Shown: positions 29,358-39,341, counted from the first letter of the stretch. The stretch is 54,518 bases of DNA from an uncultured Bacteroidota bacterium (GCA_902594485.1 CACJMJ010000002.1:1-54518), one strand, 5' to 3'. Translations and numbers: made by a program. Notes: generated by a model from the letters alone, not told the origin.

Positions 29358-30987
29358 TAATTACGCATTAATTGATTCTCTAGAAATTTCTTTTAATAAG
29401 GGAATGACTTCAATTACTGGAGAGACAGGTGCGGGTAAATCTATTATACTAGGTGGACTTTCAATGGTTTTAGGCTCCAGAGTTGATAATTCCAAAATTA
29501 TAAATAAAGAAAAAAAATGCTTTGTTGAGGCAACATTTGATTTAACTGATATATACATAAAGGATTATTTTAAAAAAAATGATTTAGACTATGATGAAAT
29601 AACTATAATTAGAAGAGAAGTTAATCAAAGTGGGAAATCAAGAGCTTTTATTAATGACACTCCAGTAAAACTGGATCAATTATCTGACCTTACAAACAAA
29701 CTCATTGATGTTCATTCTCAATTTAATAATCTAAGTATCCTTGACTCAAATTTTATTTTTTTGATCTTAGACTCATTGTCTAAAAATCAAGATATAATTA
29801 ATAAATACTCAAATGATTTTAAATCACTAAAATTGCTTGAGAAAGAACTTAATGATAAGGTATTATTGAGGGATAAACTAAATTCTGATTTAGACTACAA
29901 TAAATTCTTACATGATGAGTTCAATAATCTTGAAATCAATAATATTAATCTCGAGGAACTTCAAGATAAAATTAAAGAGGCCGATGACTTAGATCAAATT
30001 AAAGATGTACTATCAATTACAATAGGTCACTTAAACTCTGAAGATGTTGGAGTCTTGGATAAACTACAAGATATTTCAAGAAACCTTAATAGATTATCAA
30101 ACTCTTCAGAGAGAATCAGCTTACTCTGCAAAAGGATCCAATCAATTGTTGAGGAAATAAACATAATTTCTAGTGATTCAGAATCCATATTATCTGACAT
30201 TGATAATAATCAAGAAAACATTGATGATTTAAGGAGTATACAAGATAAGATTTACTCTCTGCAAAATAAGCACAGGGCTAATACAATTGAAGATTTATTA
30301 AAAATTAAAAATGATATTGAGTCAAAGATTTTGACACAAAATGATATAGACAATGATATAATTAAAATTGAAGAATCAATTAGAAGCCTAATGTTAAATC
30401 TTAGAGCAGATGCAGTTAAAATTCATAATAACAGAAAATCTGTTATCCCTGATTTTGAAAAATTAATGAACAAGAATTTAATTGAATTAGGTATGGAAAA
30501 ATCTGACATAAAAATTGATCTATCAGAAACAGAAATAATTCAAAAAAACGGTATAAGTATTGGTAAGCTACTTTTTAAATCTAATAAAGGAAGTGTTTAC
30601 AGTGAGTTGAAGGATATTGCATCAGGTGGAGAGATTTCAAGAATAATGCTATCCATAAAGTCTATTCTTTCTAAATACACAAAGTTGGCCTCAATAATTT
30701 TTGATGAAATAGATACTGGGATATCGGGTTCAGTCTCCTCTAAAGTTGGTGAACTGATGAAATTTATGGCACAAAATATGCAAGTAATCGTTATAACACA
30801 TACTGCTCAAGTGGCATCTAAGGGTGACTTCCATTTTAAAGTATTTAAAAGAGAGCATAATGATAAAATTATCACTGATATTAAATTGCTGTCTGATAAA
30901 GAAAGAGTTAATGAAATTGCCGAAATGTTATCTGGTGATAAATCTAACAAGTCAGCAAATGAGCTTGCAAATGAATTATTGAATTAA
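29335..30987 (+). CDS. recN: DNA repair protein RecN
   Basis: SMC-like ATPase of double-strand break repair. 550 residues from ATG 29335, which gives MLTKLKINNYALIDS; a TTG two codons upstream is less likely. Walker A is GETGAGKS, there is a long central coiled coil (about 150-370), and the C-terminal signature ASGGEISRIMLSIKS and Walker B IIFDEIDTGISG are intact. It overlaps coaBC, suggesting coupling. Confidence 0.96.
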   Translation: MLTKLKINNYALIDSLEISFNKGMTSITGETGAGKSIILGGLSMVLGSRVDNSKIINKEKKCFVEATFDLTDIYIKDYFKKNDLDYDEITIIRREVNQSGKSRAFINDTPVKLDQLSDLTNKLIDVHSQFNNLSILDSNFIFLILDSLSKNQDIINKYSNDFKSLKLLEKELNDKVLLRDKLNSDLDYNKFLHDEFNNLEINNINLEELQDKIKEADDLDQIKDVLSITIGHLNSEDVGVLDKLQDISRNLNRLSNSSERISLLCKRIQSIVEEINIISSDSESILSDIDNNQENIDDLRSIQDKIYSLQNKHRANTIEDLLKIKNDIESKILTQNDIDNDIIKIEESIRSLMLNLRADAVKIHNNRKSVIPDFEKLMNKNLIELGMEKSDIKIDLSETEIIQKNGISIGKLLFKSNKGSVYSELKDIASGGEISRIMLSIKSILSKYTKLASIIFDEIDTGISGSVSSKVGELMKFMAQNMQVIVITHTAQVASKGDFHFKVFKREHNDKIITDIKLLSDKERVNEIAEMLSGDKSNKSANELANELLN

Positions 30988-30997
30988 ACTATATTTA
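30965..30997 (+). promoter_or_regulatory. Promoter for fabI, nearly leaderless
   Basis: TTG at 30965-30967, a 22-nt spacer and TATATTTA at 30990-30997 (7 of 8 positions of TAnnTTTG). Only 4 nt separate the box from the fabI ATG at 31002, so the mRNA would have almost no leader. Confidence 0.45.
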
Positions 30998-31001
30998 CAT
31001 C

Positions 31002-31817
31002 ATGGGAAACAATATTTTAAAGGGTAAAAAAGGAATAATCTTCGGAGCTCTAGATAACAGCTCTATCGCCTGGAAAACTGCAGAACGTGTTTATGATGAA
31101 GGAGGCGAATTCATTTTAACAAATGCGCCGGTTTCTATAAGAATGGGAAGCATAAGTGATTTAGCAAAAAAAACAAATTCTGAGGTTATACCAGCAGATG
31201 CTACTAATTTAGAAGATCTTGAAAACTTAATTAACACAGCTACTAGCAAATTTGGTGGTAAACTAGACTTTGTTTTACACTCAATAGGTATGTCTGTCAA
31301 TGTAAGAAAAGGAAAGCATTATACAGATTTAAATTATGAATGGTTAAAAAAGGGATGGGATGTTTCTGCTGTATCTTTTCATAAATTAATGCAATCTCTT
31401 TTTAAATTGGATGCAATGAATCAGTGGGGAAGTATTGTTGCATTAACATACATTGCTGCACAGAGAACATTTCCAAATTATAATGATATGGCTGATAATA
31501 AGGCATATTTAGAATCTATTGCAAGAAGCTTTGGATATTTCTTCGGTAAGGAAAAGAATGTTCGGGTTAATACCATATCTCAATCACCAACTCTAACTAC
31601 TGCTGGTAAGGGTGTCAAAGGACTTGACGACTTTATTAAATATGCTGATTTAACATCACCATTAGGTAATGCAACTGCGGAAGATTGTGCTGATCTAACT
31701 GTTTCTTTATTTTCTGATTATACCAAAAGAGTTACTCTTCAAAACATTTTTAATGATGGAGGTTTCTCAAGTGTTGGAGTAAGCCAGGAGATTATAGATA
31801 AATTAAATTCAAAATGA
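31002..31817 (+). CDS. fabI: Enoyl-[acyl-carrier-protein] reductase FabI
   Basis: NADH-dependent last step of each fatty-acid elongation cycle. 271-residue SDR protein with the FabI-type glycine region (GIIFGALDNSSIAW), LHSIGMS, and the active-site Tyr-x6-Lys within FPNYNDMADNKAYLES. The C-terminal NIFNDGGFSSVG block is typical. The TGA stop overlaps the coaE ATG (ATGA). Confidence 0.96.
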   Translation: MGNNILKGKKGIIFGALDNSSIAWKTAERVYDEGGEFILTNAPVSIRMGSISDLAKKTNSEVIPADATNLEDLENLINTATSKFGGKLDFVLHSIGMSVNVRKGKHYTDLNYEWLKKGWDVSAVSFHKLMQSLFKLDAMNQWGSIVALTYIAAQRTFPNYNDMADNKAYLESIARSFGYFFGKEKNVRVNTISQSPTLTTAGKGVKGLDDFIKYADLTSPLGNATAEDCADLTVSLFSDYTKRVTLQNIFNDGGFSSVGVSQEIIDKLNSK

Positions 31818-32392
31818 AAATTGTTGGATTAACTGGAGGTATTGGTTCTGGAAAATCTACTGTTCTAAATGAGTTTAAAGATCTTGGAATAAAGACATAT
31901 AGCGCAGATAATGTTGCAAAGACACTCATTAACACAAATAGAGCATTAATAGACTCAATAAAAAAAGTTTTTGGTAATAATATCTACCAAAAAAATAAAA
32001 TAGATACTAAACAGTTGTCTAAAATTGTTTTTCAGGATTCAGATAAATTAAAAGTGCTTAACTCAATTATTCATCCAGCAGTTTCAAATGATTTTGATTC
32101 TTTTATTAAAGCAAATGATGAAATCTATATAGTCAAAGAGGTAGCAATAATCTTTGAGACAAAATCCGAAAATGCTTATGATAAAATTATTCTAGTCAGA
32201 GCACCTTTAGAAGAAAGAATTAAAAGGGTATTGTTAAGAGATGATACCTCAAGAGATGACGTAATTAAAAGGATTAATAATCAGGTAGATGAGTCTTCAA
32301 TAATTAGTAAATGTGATTATATAATTGACAATCATAACCAATCAGACTTAAAAGATAAAGTCATTCAAATTCATGCAGATTTGATTAGTTAA
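31814..32392 (+). CDS. coaE: Dephospho-CoA kinase
   Basis: Final step of coenzyme A synthesis. 192 residues with P-loop GGIGSGKS (8-15), YSADNVAKTLI and the lid region RAPLEERIKRVLLRD. Translationally coupled to fabI. Third CoA-pathway gene in the window after panB and coaBC. Confidence 0.95.
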   Translation: MKIVGLTGGIGSGKSTVLNEFKDLGIKTYSADNVAKTLINTNRALIDSIKKVFGNNIYQKNKIDTKQLSKIVFQDSDKLKVLNSIIHPAVSNDFDSFIKANDEIYIVKEVAIIFETKSENAYDKIILVRAPLEERIKRVLLRDDTSRDDVIKRINNQVDESSIISKCDYIIDNHNQSDLKDKVIQIHADLIS

Positions 32393-32402
32393 GTACAATA
32401 CA

Positions 32403-32417
32403 TTAACATTTCGTTAA
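32403..32417. promoter_or_regulatory. TTAAC-N5-GTTAA inverted repeat before the two-component genes
   Basis: TTAACATTTCGTTAA lies 35 nt before the histidine-kinase ATG. It can also be read as two TTAA half-sites 11 nt apart, the spacing used by many OmpR/PhoB-type regulators. It may be an autoregulatory site for the downstream regulator; inferred only. Confidence 0.35.
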
Positions 32418-32452
32418 GAAAGTTTAATTTTAAAATTGAGAATTTTATATAA

Positions 32453-34030
32453 ATGAATAGAAGATTTTACACTTCGTTGGTTTTATTGATGTCCTTCTCT
32501 TTGATTGGGATTATTCTAATGCAGGGTTATTGGATATACTCATCTTGGCAAAATAAAGAAGAGGAATTCTCACTAGCAGTAAATAGAACCCTTCGAGAGG
32601 TTGTTGATGAAATTCAAAGTAGAGAGCTTAACGATTACGTATACACATACCAAATGCTAATTGACTCAATCGGTACACCTGATGAGTCTAATTTTACAGA
32701 TGTTTTCCTTTTCTTGGATGAAGATCAGTCTTCAAATCTTTCAACATTTTTTGCATATGGAATTCTTGAGGAAGATTACAATATAAACCTTCCAAATAAT
32801 TTATCAAATAGATACGGAGATGAAGAACTTAAGGACTATAAAGCAGTTAAGACAACTATTGTAAATAAAAATATATTTGATAGAAGAGAAAATAGACTAA
32901 ATGCATCTATTTCTAAACTTAAAAGTGTAGAAGATATAGACATATTTAAATTTGAAAAGTATAAGTCTGCTTTTCAAGAATATGCTTCATCTCTTCCAAT
33001 TCATAAGAGAACAACCTCAAGAGAAATTCAAGCTCTATTAAACCAAGGCTTTAATGATAGAAATATCATAACTCCATATGAGTTTGGAATTTATAGTAAT
33101 GATTTATCTACAAAAGTTAAATCAAATAACTATTTAGAGGAGCAATCAGGCCCTAAATATTCTATTCCATTTCTTTATGATAGCTCAAGCCCTGTAAAAT
33201 ATGATTTGGTAGTTTCTTTTCCAGATAAACAAGAATATGTTTTATCTGGTATAATTGGAGTTGCAACTCTTTCTTTTATGCTTACTTTAGTCATTATTGT
33301 AATTTCAACGAGTGCTCTTTACCAAATAATTAAGCAAAAAAAGTTATCTGAAATTAAAAGTGATTTTATTAACAATATATCCCATGAATTTAAAACACCT
33401 ATCGCTACTATTAACTTGGCATTAGATGCTATGTCGAGCTCAAAAGATAATTTGAATGATAAATTTAATTCTTACCTGGGCATGATAAGAGAAGAAAATT
33501 CAAGAATGCTTTCACAAGTTGAAAATATCTTAACCATATCTCAACTTGAAAAAAGCTCTAATCCTTTTGAAATGGAAGATACTGATATTCATGAGGTTAT
33601 AGAAGATGCAATAGAACATGTAAAATTAATAGTAGATAGTCGAAAGGGATCTATCAAGATCTCTTTAAATGCAATTAATAGTCTAATAAGTGGAAATAGT
33701 AATCATTTAGAAAACATAATCATTAATATACTTGATAATGCTGTAAAGTATACGCAAGATAATCCTCATATAATTATCTCATCATCTAACTCAGAAGAAA
33801 ATATTATTATTTGTATTGAAGATAATGGAATAGGTATGGATAAAAATATTCAAAAATTAATTTTCGAAAAATTTTACAGAGAGCAAAATGGAAATATACA
33901 CGACACAAAAGGTCATGGTCTAGGTCTGTCATATGTCAAAAAAATAATTGATTTCCATAATGGTAAAATATCTTTGGATAGTAAAAAAGGAGTTGGAACT
34001 AAATTTTATTTAACATTAAAAAATATTTAA
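32453..34030 (+). CDS. Membrane sensor histidine kinase
   Basis: 525 residues. One membrane helix near residues 7-30, a periplasmic sensor of about 225 residues with no recognised fold, and a second helix near 262-290. HisKA has the phosphoacceptor H311 in NNISHEFKTP. The HATPase domain shows the N box (NIIINILDNAVKYT), G1 (DNGIGMD) and G2 (GHGLGLSYVKKII). It is followed 1 nt later by its response regulator. The arrangement resembles RprX/RprY of Bacteroidetes. The signal is unknown. Confidence 0.93.
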   Translation: MNRRFYTSLVLLMSFSLIGIILMQGYWIYSSWQNKEEEFSLAVNRTLREVVDEIQSRELNDYVYTYQMLIDSIGTPDESNFTDVFLFLDEDQSSNLSTFFAYGILEEDYNINLPNNLSNRYGDEELKDYKAVKTTIVNKNIFDRRENRLNASISKLKSVEDIDIFKFEKYKSAFQEYASSLPIHKRTTSREIQALLNQGFNDRNIITPYEFGIYSNDLSTKVKSNNYLEEQSGPKYSIPFLYDSSSPVKYDLVVSFPDKQEYVLSGIIGVATLSFMLTLVIIVISTSALYQIIKQKKLSEIKSDFINNISHEFKTPIATINLALDAMSSSKDNLNDKFNSYLGMIREENSRMLSQVENILTISQLEKSSNPFEMEDTDIHEVIEDAIEHVKLIVDSRKGSIKISLNAINSLISGNSNHLENIIINILDNAVKYTQDNPHIIISSSNSEENIIICIEDNGIGMDKNIQKLIFEKFYREQNGNIHDTKGHGLGLSYVKKIIDFHNGKISLDSKKGVGTKFYLTLKNI

Positions 34031-34031
34031 T

Positions 34032-34730
34032 ATGAAATCTAATAAAAGTATTCTCTTGGTCGAAGATGATCCAAATTTTGGTAGAATTCTAAAGGACTAT
34101 TTAACAATTAATAATTACGAAGTTACTCTAGCAGTAAATGGTATAGAAGGTTTTGAAAAATTTAACAGATCCGAATTTGATCTCTGCATATTAGATATAA
34201 TGATGCCTTTTAAGGATGGTTTAACACTTGCTAGGGAGATTAGGGAGATAAATGAAATCATACCATTGATATTTTTAACAGCCAAGAACTTAAAAGATGA
34301 TGTGTTAAAAGGCTATAAGATTGGAGCAGATGATTACTTAACTAAACCATTTGATTCTGAGATTCTCCTTGCCAAGATAAAGTCAATACTTAATAGGAAG
34401 CCTAATGTAAATGTCGAAGAAAAAGATGTCTTTGAATTTGAGTTTGGAGAGTTTAGCTTTAATTCAAAGCTGAGAATTTTAACTCATAAAATGGGCGAAT
34501 CTCACAAGCTCTCTCCAAAAGAGAATCAATTACTTAAAATGCTTGTCTTAAATTTTGATGATCTTTTACCAAGAGATATTGCACTCAATAAAATATGGAG
34601 AGATGCTAACTACTTTACATCTAGAAGTATGGATGTATATATCGCAAAGCTTAGAAAATATTTAGATAAAGATATATCCCTCAAGATTATTAATGTTCAC
34701 GGTGAAGGATTTAGACTTATGCAGGAGTAG
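34032..34730 (+). CDS. OmpR-family response regulator
   Basis: 232 residues: receiver domain with acidic pocket LVEDDPN, phosphoacceptor D55 (LDIMMPF) and the conserved Lys in LTKPFD, then a winged-helix DNA-binding domain (LSPKENQLLKMLVLNFDDLL, SRSMDVYIAKLRKYL). It is the partner of the upstream kinase. Its stop is 2 nt from the convergent xerD stop. Confidence 0.94.
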   Translation: MKSNKSILLVEDDPNFGRILKDYLTINNYEVTLAVNGIEGFEKFNRSEFDLCILDIMMPFKDGLTLAREIREINEIIPLIFLTAKNLKDDVLKGYKIGADDYLTKPFDSEILLAKIKSILNRKPNVNVEEKDVFEFEFGEFSFNSKLRILTHKMGESHKLSPKENQLLKMLVLNFDDLLPRDIALNKIWRDANYFTSRSMDVYIAKLRKYLDKDISLKIINVHGEGFRLMQE

Positions 34731-34732
34731 AA

Positions 34733-35629
34733 TCATTTAGACCTTGGATGATATTTTTTTAGTACCTCTTCTAAATGATATGTGTCTAAATGAGTGTAAA
34801 TCTCAGTTGTAGTAATACTTTCATGTCCAAGTATAAGTTGAATGGTTCTAAGATCAGCTCCATTTTTTAACAAATGAGTTGCAAAGGAGTGCCTTAGTGT
34901 ATGAGGGCTTATTTTTTTATCTAAACCAACCTTTTTGTAACTATCACTTATTATCTTGAATATCATAGACCTTGTTAAACCTCTTCCATATCTATTTAAA
35001 AATACTATATCTGAGAATTTGGTGTCAATGATATTTTTGTTTCTAATTTTCAAGTACTGTTTTATTTCATTTAATGCTATATTACCTAAAGGAACAAACC
35101 TTTCTTTATTACCCTTTCCTGTAATTTTCATAATATTTTCCTCAAAAAAAATATTTGATAATTTTAAGTTGATAAGTTCACTTACCCTTATTCCTGTTCC
35201 ATAAAGCACCTCAATTATTGTTCTATTTCTTTGACCAAAATTATCATTCAAATCATATGACTCGATTAATTTTGTAATTTCTGTTTCAGTCAATACTTCT
35301 GGAAGTTTTTTATCAAGTTTAGGCGATTCAATGTCTGATATAGGAGATTTTTGAATATGCCCCTCAAAAATTAGATAGTTAAAATAACTCTTTAAAGCTG
35401 AAATACTTCTAGCTTGACTCCTAGACTTTTTATTTGATAAATTGTTATATAGATAATCTTTTAGAGTATCAGATTTACAATTAATAGGTGTTTCTGAAAT
35501 ATGATTAGACTTAATATAGTTTCTAAATAAATTTAGATCATATTCATAACTTTTAATTGAGTTAATACTAAGCCCTCTTTCTAATTTTAGATAGTTTTTA
35601 AAATCCTCAAAGCTAGAGTCCCAATCCAT
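34733..35629 (-). CDS. xerD: Tyrosine recombinase XerC/XerD type
   Basis: 298 residues, normal for chromosomal dimer-resolution recombinases. N-terminal SAM-like core-binding domain, then the catalytic residues in GTGIRVSEL (Arg), HTLRHSFATHLL (His, Arg), LGHESITTTEIYTH (His and Tyr). Single-copy core location, without neighbouring mobile-element genes, favours Xer over an integrase. XerC versus XerD is not settled. Confidence 0.9.
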   Translation of the reverse strand: MDWDSSFEDFKNYLKLERGLSINSIKSYEYDLNLFRNYIKSNHISETPINCKSDTLKDYLYNNLSNKKSRSQARSISALKSYFNYLIFEGHIQKSPISDIESPKLDKKLPEVLTETEITKLIESYDLNDNFGQRNRTIIEVLYGTGIRVSELINLKLSNIFFEENIMKITGKGNKERFVPLGNIALNEIKQYLKIRNKNIIDTKFSDIVFLNRYGRGLTRSMIFKIISDSYKKVGLDKKISPHTLRHSFATHLLKNGADLRTIQLILGHESITTTEIYTHLDTYHLEEVLKKYHPRSK

Positions 35630-35671
35630 TTTTATTTTTTAATTAGTCTTTAAGCATTACCTTTATAATAT

Positions 35672-36091
35672 ATGAAAATAACAATAATTAATGGTCCTAA
35701 TCTTAATCTTCTTGGAACCAGAGAAACTGACATCTATGGCAGTCAAAATTTTGAGTCATATTTAGACTCACTTAAGTCTTTATTTAAAGACGTGGAAATT
35801 GATTATTTTCAGTCAAATGTTGAAGGCGAAATAATTAATTTTATTCAAAAGTCCAAAAATTCTAAGGGCATTATATTAAATGCTGCTGCATATACTCATA
35901 CATCAGTTGGAATTGCAGATGCAGTAAAGTCAATTGACTGCAGAGTCATTGAAGTTCATATTTCAAATACTTATTCAAGAGAGGAATTTAGACACAATTC
36001 ATATCTATCACCAGTTGTAGATGGAATAATAATTGGTTTTGGACTGAATAGTTATAGATTAGCTATTGATAGTATCATTAAAGATGAATAA
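35672..36091 (+). CDS. aroQ: Type II 3-dehydroquinate dehydratase
   Basis: Third step of the shikimate pathway. 139 residues with the type II signature NGPNLNLLGTRE, catalytic-region NAAAYTHTSVGIADA and EVHISNTYSREEFRHNS. A TACCTTTA sequence (7 of 8 of the -7 box) stands 6 nt before the ATG. It overlaps the convergent lpdA by 14 nt. Confidence 0.96.
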   Translation: MKITIINGPNLNLLGTRETDIYGSQNFESYLDSLKSLFKDVEIDYFQSNVEGEIINFIQKSKNSKGIILNAAAYTHTSVGIADAVKSIDCRVIEVHISNTYSREEFRHNSYLSPVVDGIIIGFGLNSYRLAIDSIIKDE

Positions 36092-37469
36092 CTTCATCAT
36101 AAGCCGCTGCAACTGCTTCCATTAAAGCTTCACTCATTGTTGGGTGAGGGTGAACTGCATTAAGTATCTCCTTACCTGTAGTTTCAAGCTTTCTTCCTAG
36201 AACTGCTTCAGCAATCATATCAGTAACTCCAGCACCAATCATATGGCACCCAAGCCACTCACCATATTTTTCATCAAAAATTACTTTTACAAACCCGTCA
36301 GAATGACCAGAGGCTTGTGCTTTACCAGAGGCAGAAAAAGGAAACTTACCTACTTTTATACCATAACCTTTTTCTATAGCCATTTCTTCAGTTAATCCTA
36401 CTGAGGCTACTTCGGGAGCACAGTATGTACACCCTGGTATATTTTCATAATCAATAGGTTCAACATCATGATTAGCTATTTTTTCAACACATAAAATCCC
36501 CTCAGCAGACGCTACATGAGCAAGTGCTTGACCTGAAGTTACATCTCCAATTGCAAAATACCCAGGGATATTGGTCTTGTAGAATTCATCAACAATAATT
36601 TTATCTTTATCTACAGCAATACCAACTTCTTCTAACCCTATATTGTCTATATTGCTTTTCACACCTACCGCAGAAAGTACTATATCAGCTTCATGTTCAG
36701 AAATTTGACCATCTGATTTAATCTGGACCCTAACACCTTTACCTTTTGTGTCAGAAGAAACAACTTCTGAGTTAGTTAAAATTTCAATTCCAGACTTTTT
36801 AAATGTTTTTTTCAGTTGATTAGAAATATCTTTGTCTTCAACAGGTAAAATCCTATCCATATATTCTACAATCTTTACTTCGGTACCCATTGAGTTATAG
36901 AAGTATGCAAATTCAATCCCTATGGCACCTGATCCAACAATAATTATCTTTTTAGGTTGTTTCTGCAATGTCATTGCTTCCCTGTATCCAATTATCTTTT
37001 TACCATCTTGGGGAATAGATTCAATAACCCTAGACCTACCTCCAGTAGCAATTATTATGTTATCAGCTTCAAAAGTTTCAGTATTACCGTCATTTTCAAC
37101 TAAGACAGCTTTGTTTGGTATAACTTTACCATAACCTGTAATTACATCAATTTTATTTTTTTTCATCAAAAAATTAACTCCTTTACTCATACCTTCAGCT
37201 ACATCTCTACTTCTCTTTACTACAGCATCAAAATCTTTATCAAAATCCTTAATTTTTAAACCATATGTATCAGCTTTCTTTAAATATTCAAAAACTTGTG
37301 CAGATTTAAGTAAAGCTTTCGTAGGTATACATCCCCAATTCAAACAAACTCCCCCAAGACTTTCCTTTTCTACTATTGCAGTTTTTAGTCCTAATTGAGA
37401 TGCTCTTATAGCCGTTACATATCCTCCAGGTCCACTTCCCAGAACAATTAAGTCATATTTCTTACTCAT
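36078..37469 (-). CDS. lpdA: Dihydrolipoyl dehydrogenase
   Basis: E3 of the 2-oxoacid dehydrogenase complexes; reoxidises lipoamide. 463 residues: FAD-binding GSGPGGYVTAI, redox pair C42 and C47 in GGVCLNWGCIPT, NAD-binding VGSGAIGIEFAY, and the C-terminal HAHPT-type His-Glu motif (NAVHPHPTMSEAL). Its start overlaps the 3' end of msrB by 8 nt. No E1 or E2 genes are adjacent. Confidence 0.96.
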   Translation of the reverse strand: MSKKYDLIVLGSGPGGYVTAIRASQLGLKTAIVEKESLGGVCLNWGCIPTKALLKSAQVFEYLKKADTYGLKIKDFDKDFDAVVKRSRDVAEGMSKGVNFLMKKNKIDVITGYGKVIPNKAVLVENDGNTETFEADNIIIATGGRSRVIESIPQDGKKIIGYREAMTLQKQPKKIIIVGSGAIGIEFAYFYNSMGTEVKIVEYMDRILPVEDKDISNQLKKTFKKSGIEILTNSEVVSSDTKGKGVRVQIKSDGQISEHEADIVLSAVGVKSNIDNIGLEEVGIAVDKDKIIVDEFYKTNIPGYFAIGDVTSGQALAHVASAEGILCVEKIANHDVEPIDYENIPGCTYCAPEVASVGLTEEMAIEKGYGIKVGKFPFSASGKAQASGHSDGFVKVIFDEKYGEWLGCHMIGAGVTDMIAEAVLGRKLETTGKEILNAVHPHPTMSEALMEAVAAAYDEVIHL

Positions 37470-37953
37470 TTTTATTATTTATAAAATTTATACTTGCAGA
37501 ATTTACACAATACCTCTTACCTGTCGATGTTGGTCCATCATCAAATACATGGCCTTGATGACCCCCGCAATTAGAACATATAATTTCTGTTCTAATCATA
37601 CCTAGACTAGTATCTTTTTTGTAGGTTATAGCACCTGGTAATGCACTCTCGAAGCTTGGCCAACCACAGTCAGACATAAATTTATTATTACTTTTGAAAA
37701 GTGCCTGTCCACACCCTTTACATCGATATACGCCTTCTTCAAAATGCATATTGTAAATACCAGTATGTGGTCTTTCCGTACCTTTATTTCTAAGAATATC
37801 ATATTCTTCGGGAGATAATTCCTCTCTCCATTCTTTGTCTGTTTTGCTCACTTTATAAGTTATTTTTTGTTCTTCAGGTTTTGTGTTTGTTTGACAATTT
37901 AGCATCGAAAGACTAAAAATCAGAACACTAAATAAGTGTATTTTGTTGTACAT
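37462..37953 (-). CDS. msrB: Peptide-methionine (R)-S-oxide reductase, predicted lipoprotein
   Basis: Repairs oxidised methionine. 163 residues: a signal peptide ending in a lipobox-like SMLNC places it on the periplasmic side as a lipoprotein. The MsrB domain has zinc Cys pairs CKGC and CSNC, and the catalytic Cys in KRYCVNSAS. The envelope location, with htrA elsewhere in the window, suggests protection of exported proteins. It has a -7 box 12 nt upstream. Confidence 0.93.
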   Translation of the reverse strand: MYNKIHLFSVLIFSLSMLNCQTNTKPEEQKITYKVSKTDKEWREELSPEEYDILRNKGTERPHTGIYNMHFEEGVYRCKGCGQALFKSNNKFMSDCGWPSFESALPGAITYKKDTSLGMIRTEIICSNCGGHQGHVFDDGPTSTGKRYCVNSASINFINNKNE

Positions 37954-37965
37954 CTATTTTTTTGA

Positions 37966-37973
37966 CAAATATA
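37966..37973 (-). promoter_or_regulatory. -7 box for msrB-lpdA
   Basis: Minus-strand TATATTTG, a perfect TAnnTTTG, 12 nt before the msrB ATG. No suitable -33 TTG is seen. Confidence 0.5.
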
Positions 37974-38018
37974 TATATCTTTTGATTTATTTGCTTAATT
38001 TGGGAATCATTTAAATTT

Positions 38019-39341
38019 ATGTCTAATAAAAAAACCGATCATCCAAAAGGGAGTAAAAAACTAATTGGAGCTTGGGCTTTGTATGATTGGGCAAACTCAG
38101 TATACTCATTAGTTATTTCATCTGCAATATTTCCAATTTATTATTCACAGTATGTCTTTTCTCAGACAAACTCGGTAGAAATATTAAATCTTGATATCAA
38201 CAAAGATACACTGATAAGCTCTGTATCTGCTCTCTCTTTCTTATTAATTGCATTTTTATCTCCTCTATTAAGTGGGATAGCTGACTTTATTGGGAATAAA
38301 AAAATATTTATGAAGTTTTTTGTTTACATGGGTTCTCTCTCATGTATTGGTTTATACTGGTTTGAACTGGAAACAATAGAGATTAGTTTACTCTTTTATA
38401 CACTAGGCCTAATTGGATTCTGGGGAAGCCTGGTTTATTATAATTCATACCTAACAGATATAACATATCCAAATCAAACCAATAAGGTAAGTGCTAAGGG
38501 TTATACAATGGGTTACATTGGTAGTGTAATACTTTTATTGATTAATCTTATTATGATTAATTTCTATGAAACTTTTGGATTTGAATCAGAAATAGCTGCT
38601 ATGAAATCTTCATTTGCAATAGTTGGTATATGGTGGCTTGCATTTAGTCAATATTCTTTCTATCACTTGCCAAGTGGAAACAAAGGTGTTAAAGTTCCAA
38701 AAAATATTATTTGGAATGGCTTTAAAGAATTAAAAGGAGTTTACAAATTTATTAGAACTAGTAAGAGATTTACTAGATTCTTACTAGCATTTTTTATCTT
38801 TTCTTTTTCATTACAAACAGTACTCTATATAGCATCATATTTTGGTGTAAGTGAAATTGAATGGACTAGTTCATCTGAACAGACATCAGGTCTTATTATA
38901 AGCATTCTACTTATCCAGATTGTAGCCATTGGAGGTGCATATTTTTTTACAAAAATGGCACAGAAATATGGTAATATTTTAGTCTTAACCTTTGCAATAT
39001 TTCTGTGGGGAGCAGTTTGTCTCTATGCATATTTTATAAAGACACCTATTCAGTTTTATATGATTGCTGGTCTTGTTGGACTGCTGATGGGAGGCACTCA
39101 ACCAGTTGCTAGAGCTACATATTCATTATTTATACCTGAAACAAAGGATACTACATCTTTTTTTAGTTTTTATGATGTTACAGAAAAAATTGGAATTGTC
39201 TTTGGTATGATCTTCTATGCCGCTGCTGCTCAGATTACAGGTTCAGTTAGATTCTCTGTTATAATTTTCATGTTCTTCTTCTTCATGGGTGCTCTTCTAT
39301 TAACTAGAGTTCCAAGAATTGATAAAAATAAGTTGGCATAG
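38019..39341 (+). CDS. MFS transporter of the UMF1 (Atg22-like) family
   Basis: 440 residues with about twelve membrane segments. The N-terminal ALYDWANSVYSLVISSAIFP block is diagnostic for the UMF1/Atg22-like group, whose yeast member exports amino acids from the vacuole. A PVARATYSLFIPE segment in the C-terminal half also matches. The bacterial substrate is unknown. It is divergent from msrB; lon follows after 91 nt. Confidence 0.9.
   Translation: MSNKKTDHPKGSKKLIGAWALYDWANSVYSLVISSAIFPIYYSQYVFSQTNSVEILNLDINKDTLISSVSALSFLLIAFLSPLLSGIADFIGNKKIFMKFFVYMGSLSCIGLYWFELETIEISLLFYTLGLIGFWGSLVYYNSYLTDITYPNQTNKVSAKGYTMGYIGSVILLLINLIMINFYETFGFESEIAAMKSSFAIVGIWWLAFSQYSFYHLPSGNKGVKVPKNIIWNGFKELKGVYKFIRTSKRFTRFLLAFFIFSFSLQTVLYIASYFGVSEIEWTSSSEQTSGLIISILLIQIVAIGGAYFFTKMAQKYGNILVLTFAIFLWGAVCLYAYFIKTPIQFYMIAGLVGLLMGGTQPVARATYSLFIPETKDTTSFFSFYDVTEKIGIVFGMIFYAAAAQITGSVRFSVIIFMFFFFMGALLLTRVPRIDKNKLA

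Noticed and set aside
34733-35629. XerD-like gene as evidence of an integrated mobile element
   Set aside because: Length and motifs fit a chromosomal Xer recombinase; neighbours are core genes and no flanking repeats were seen.
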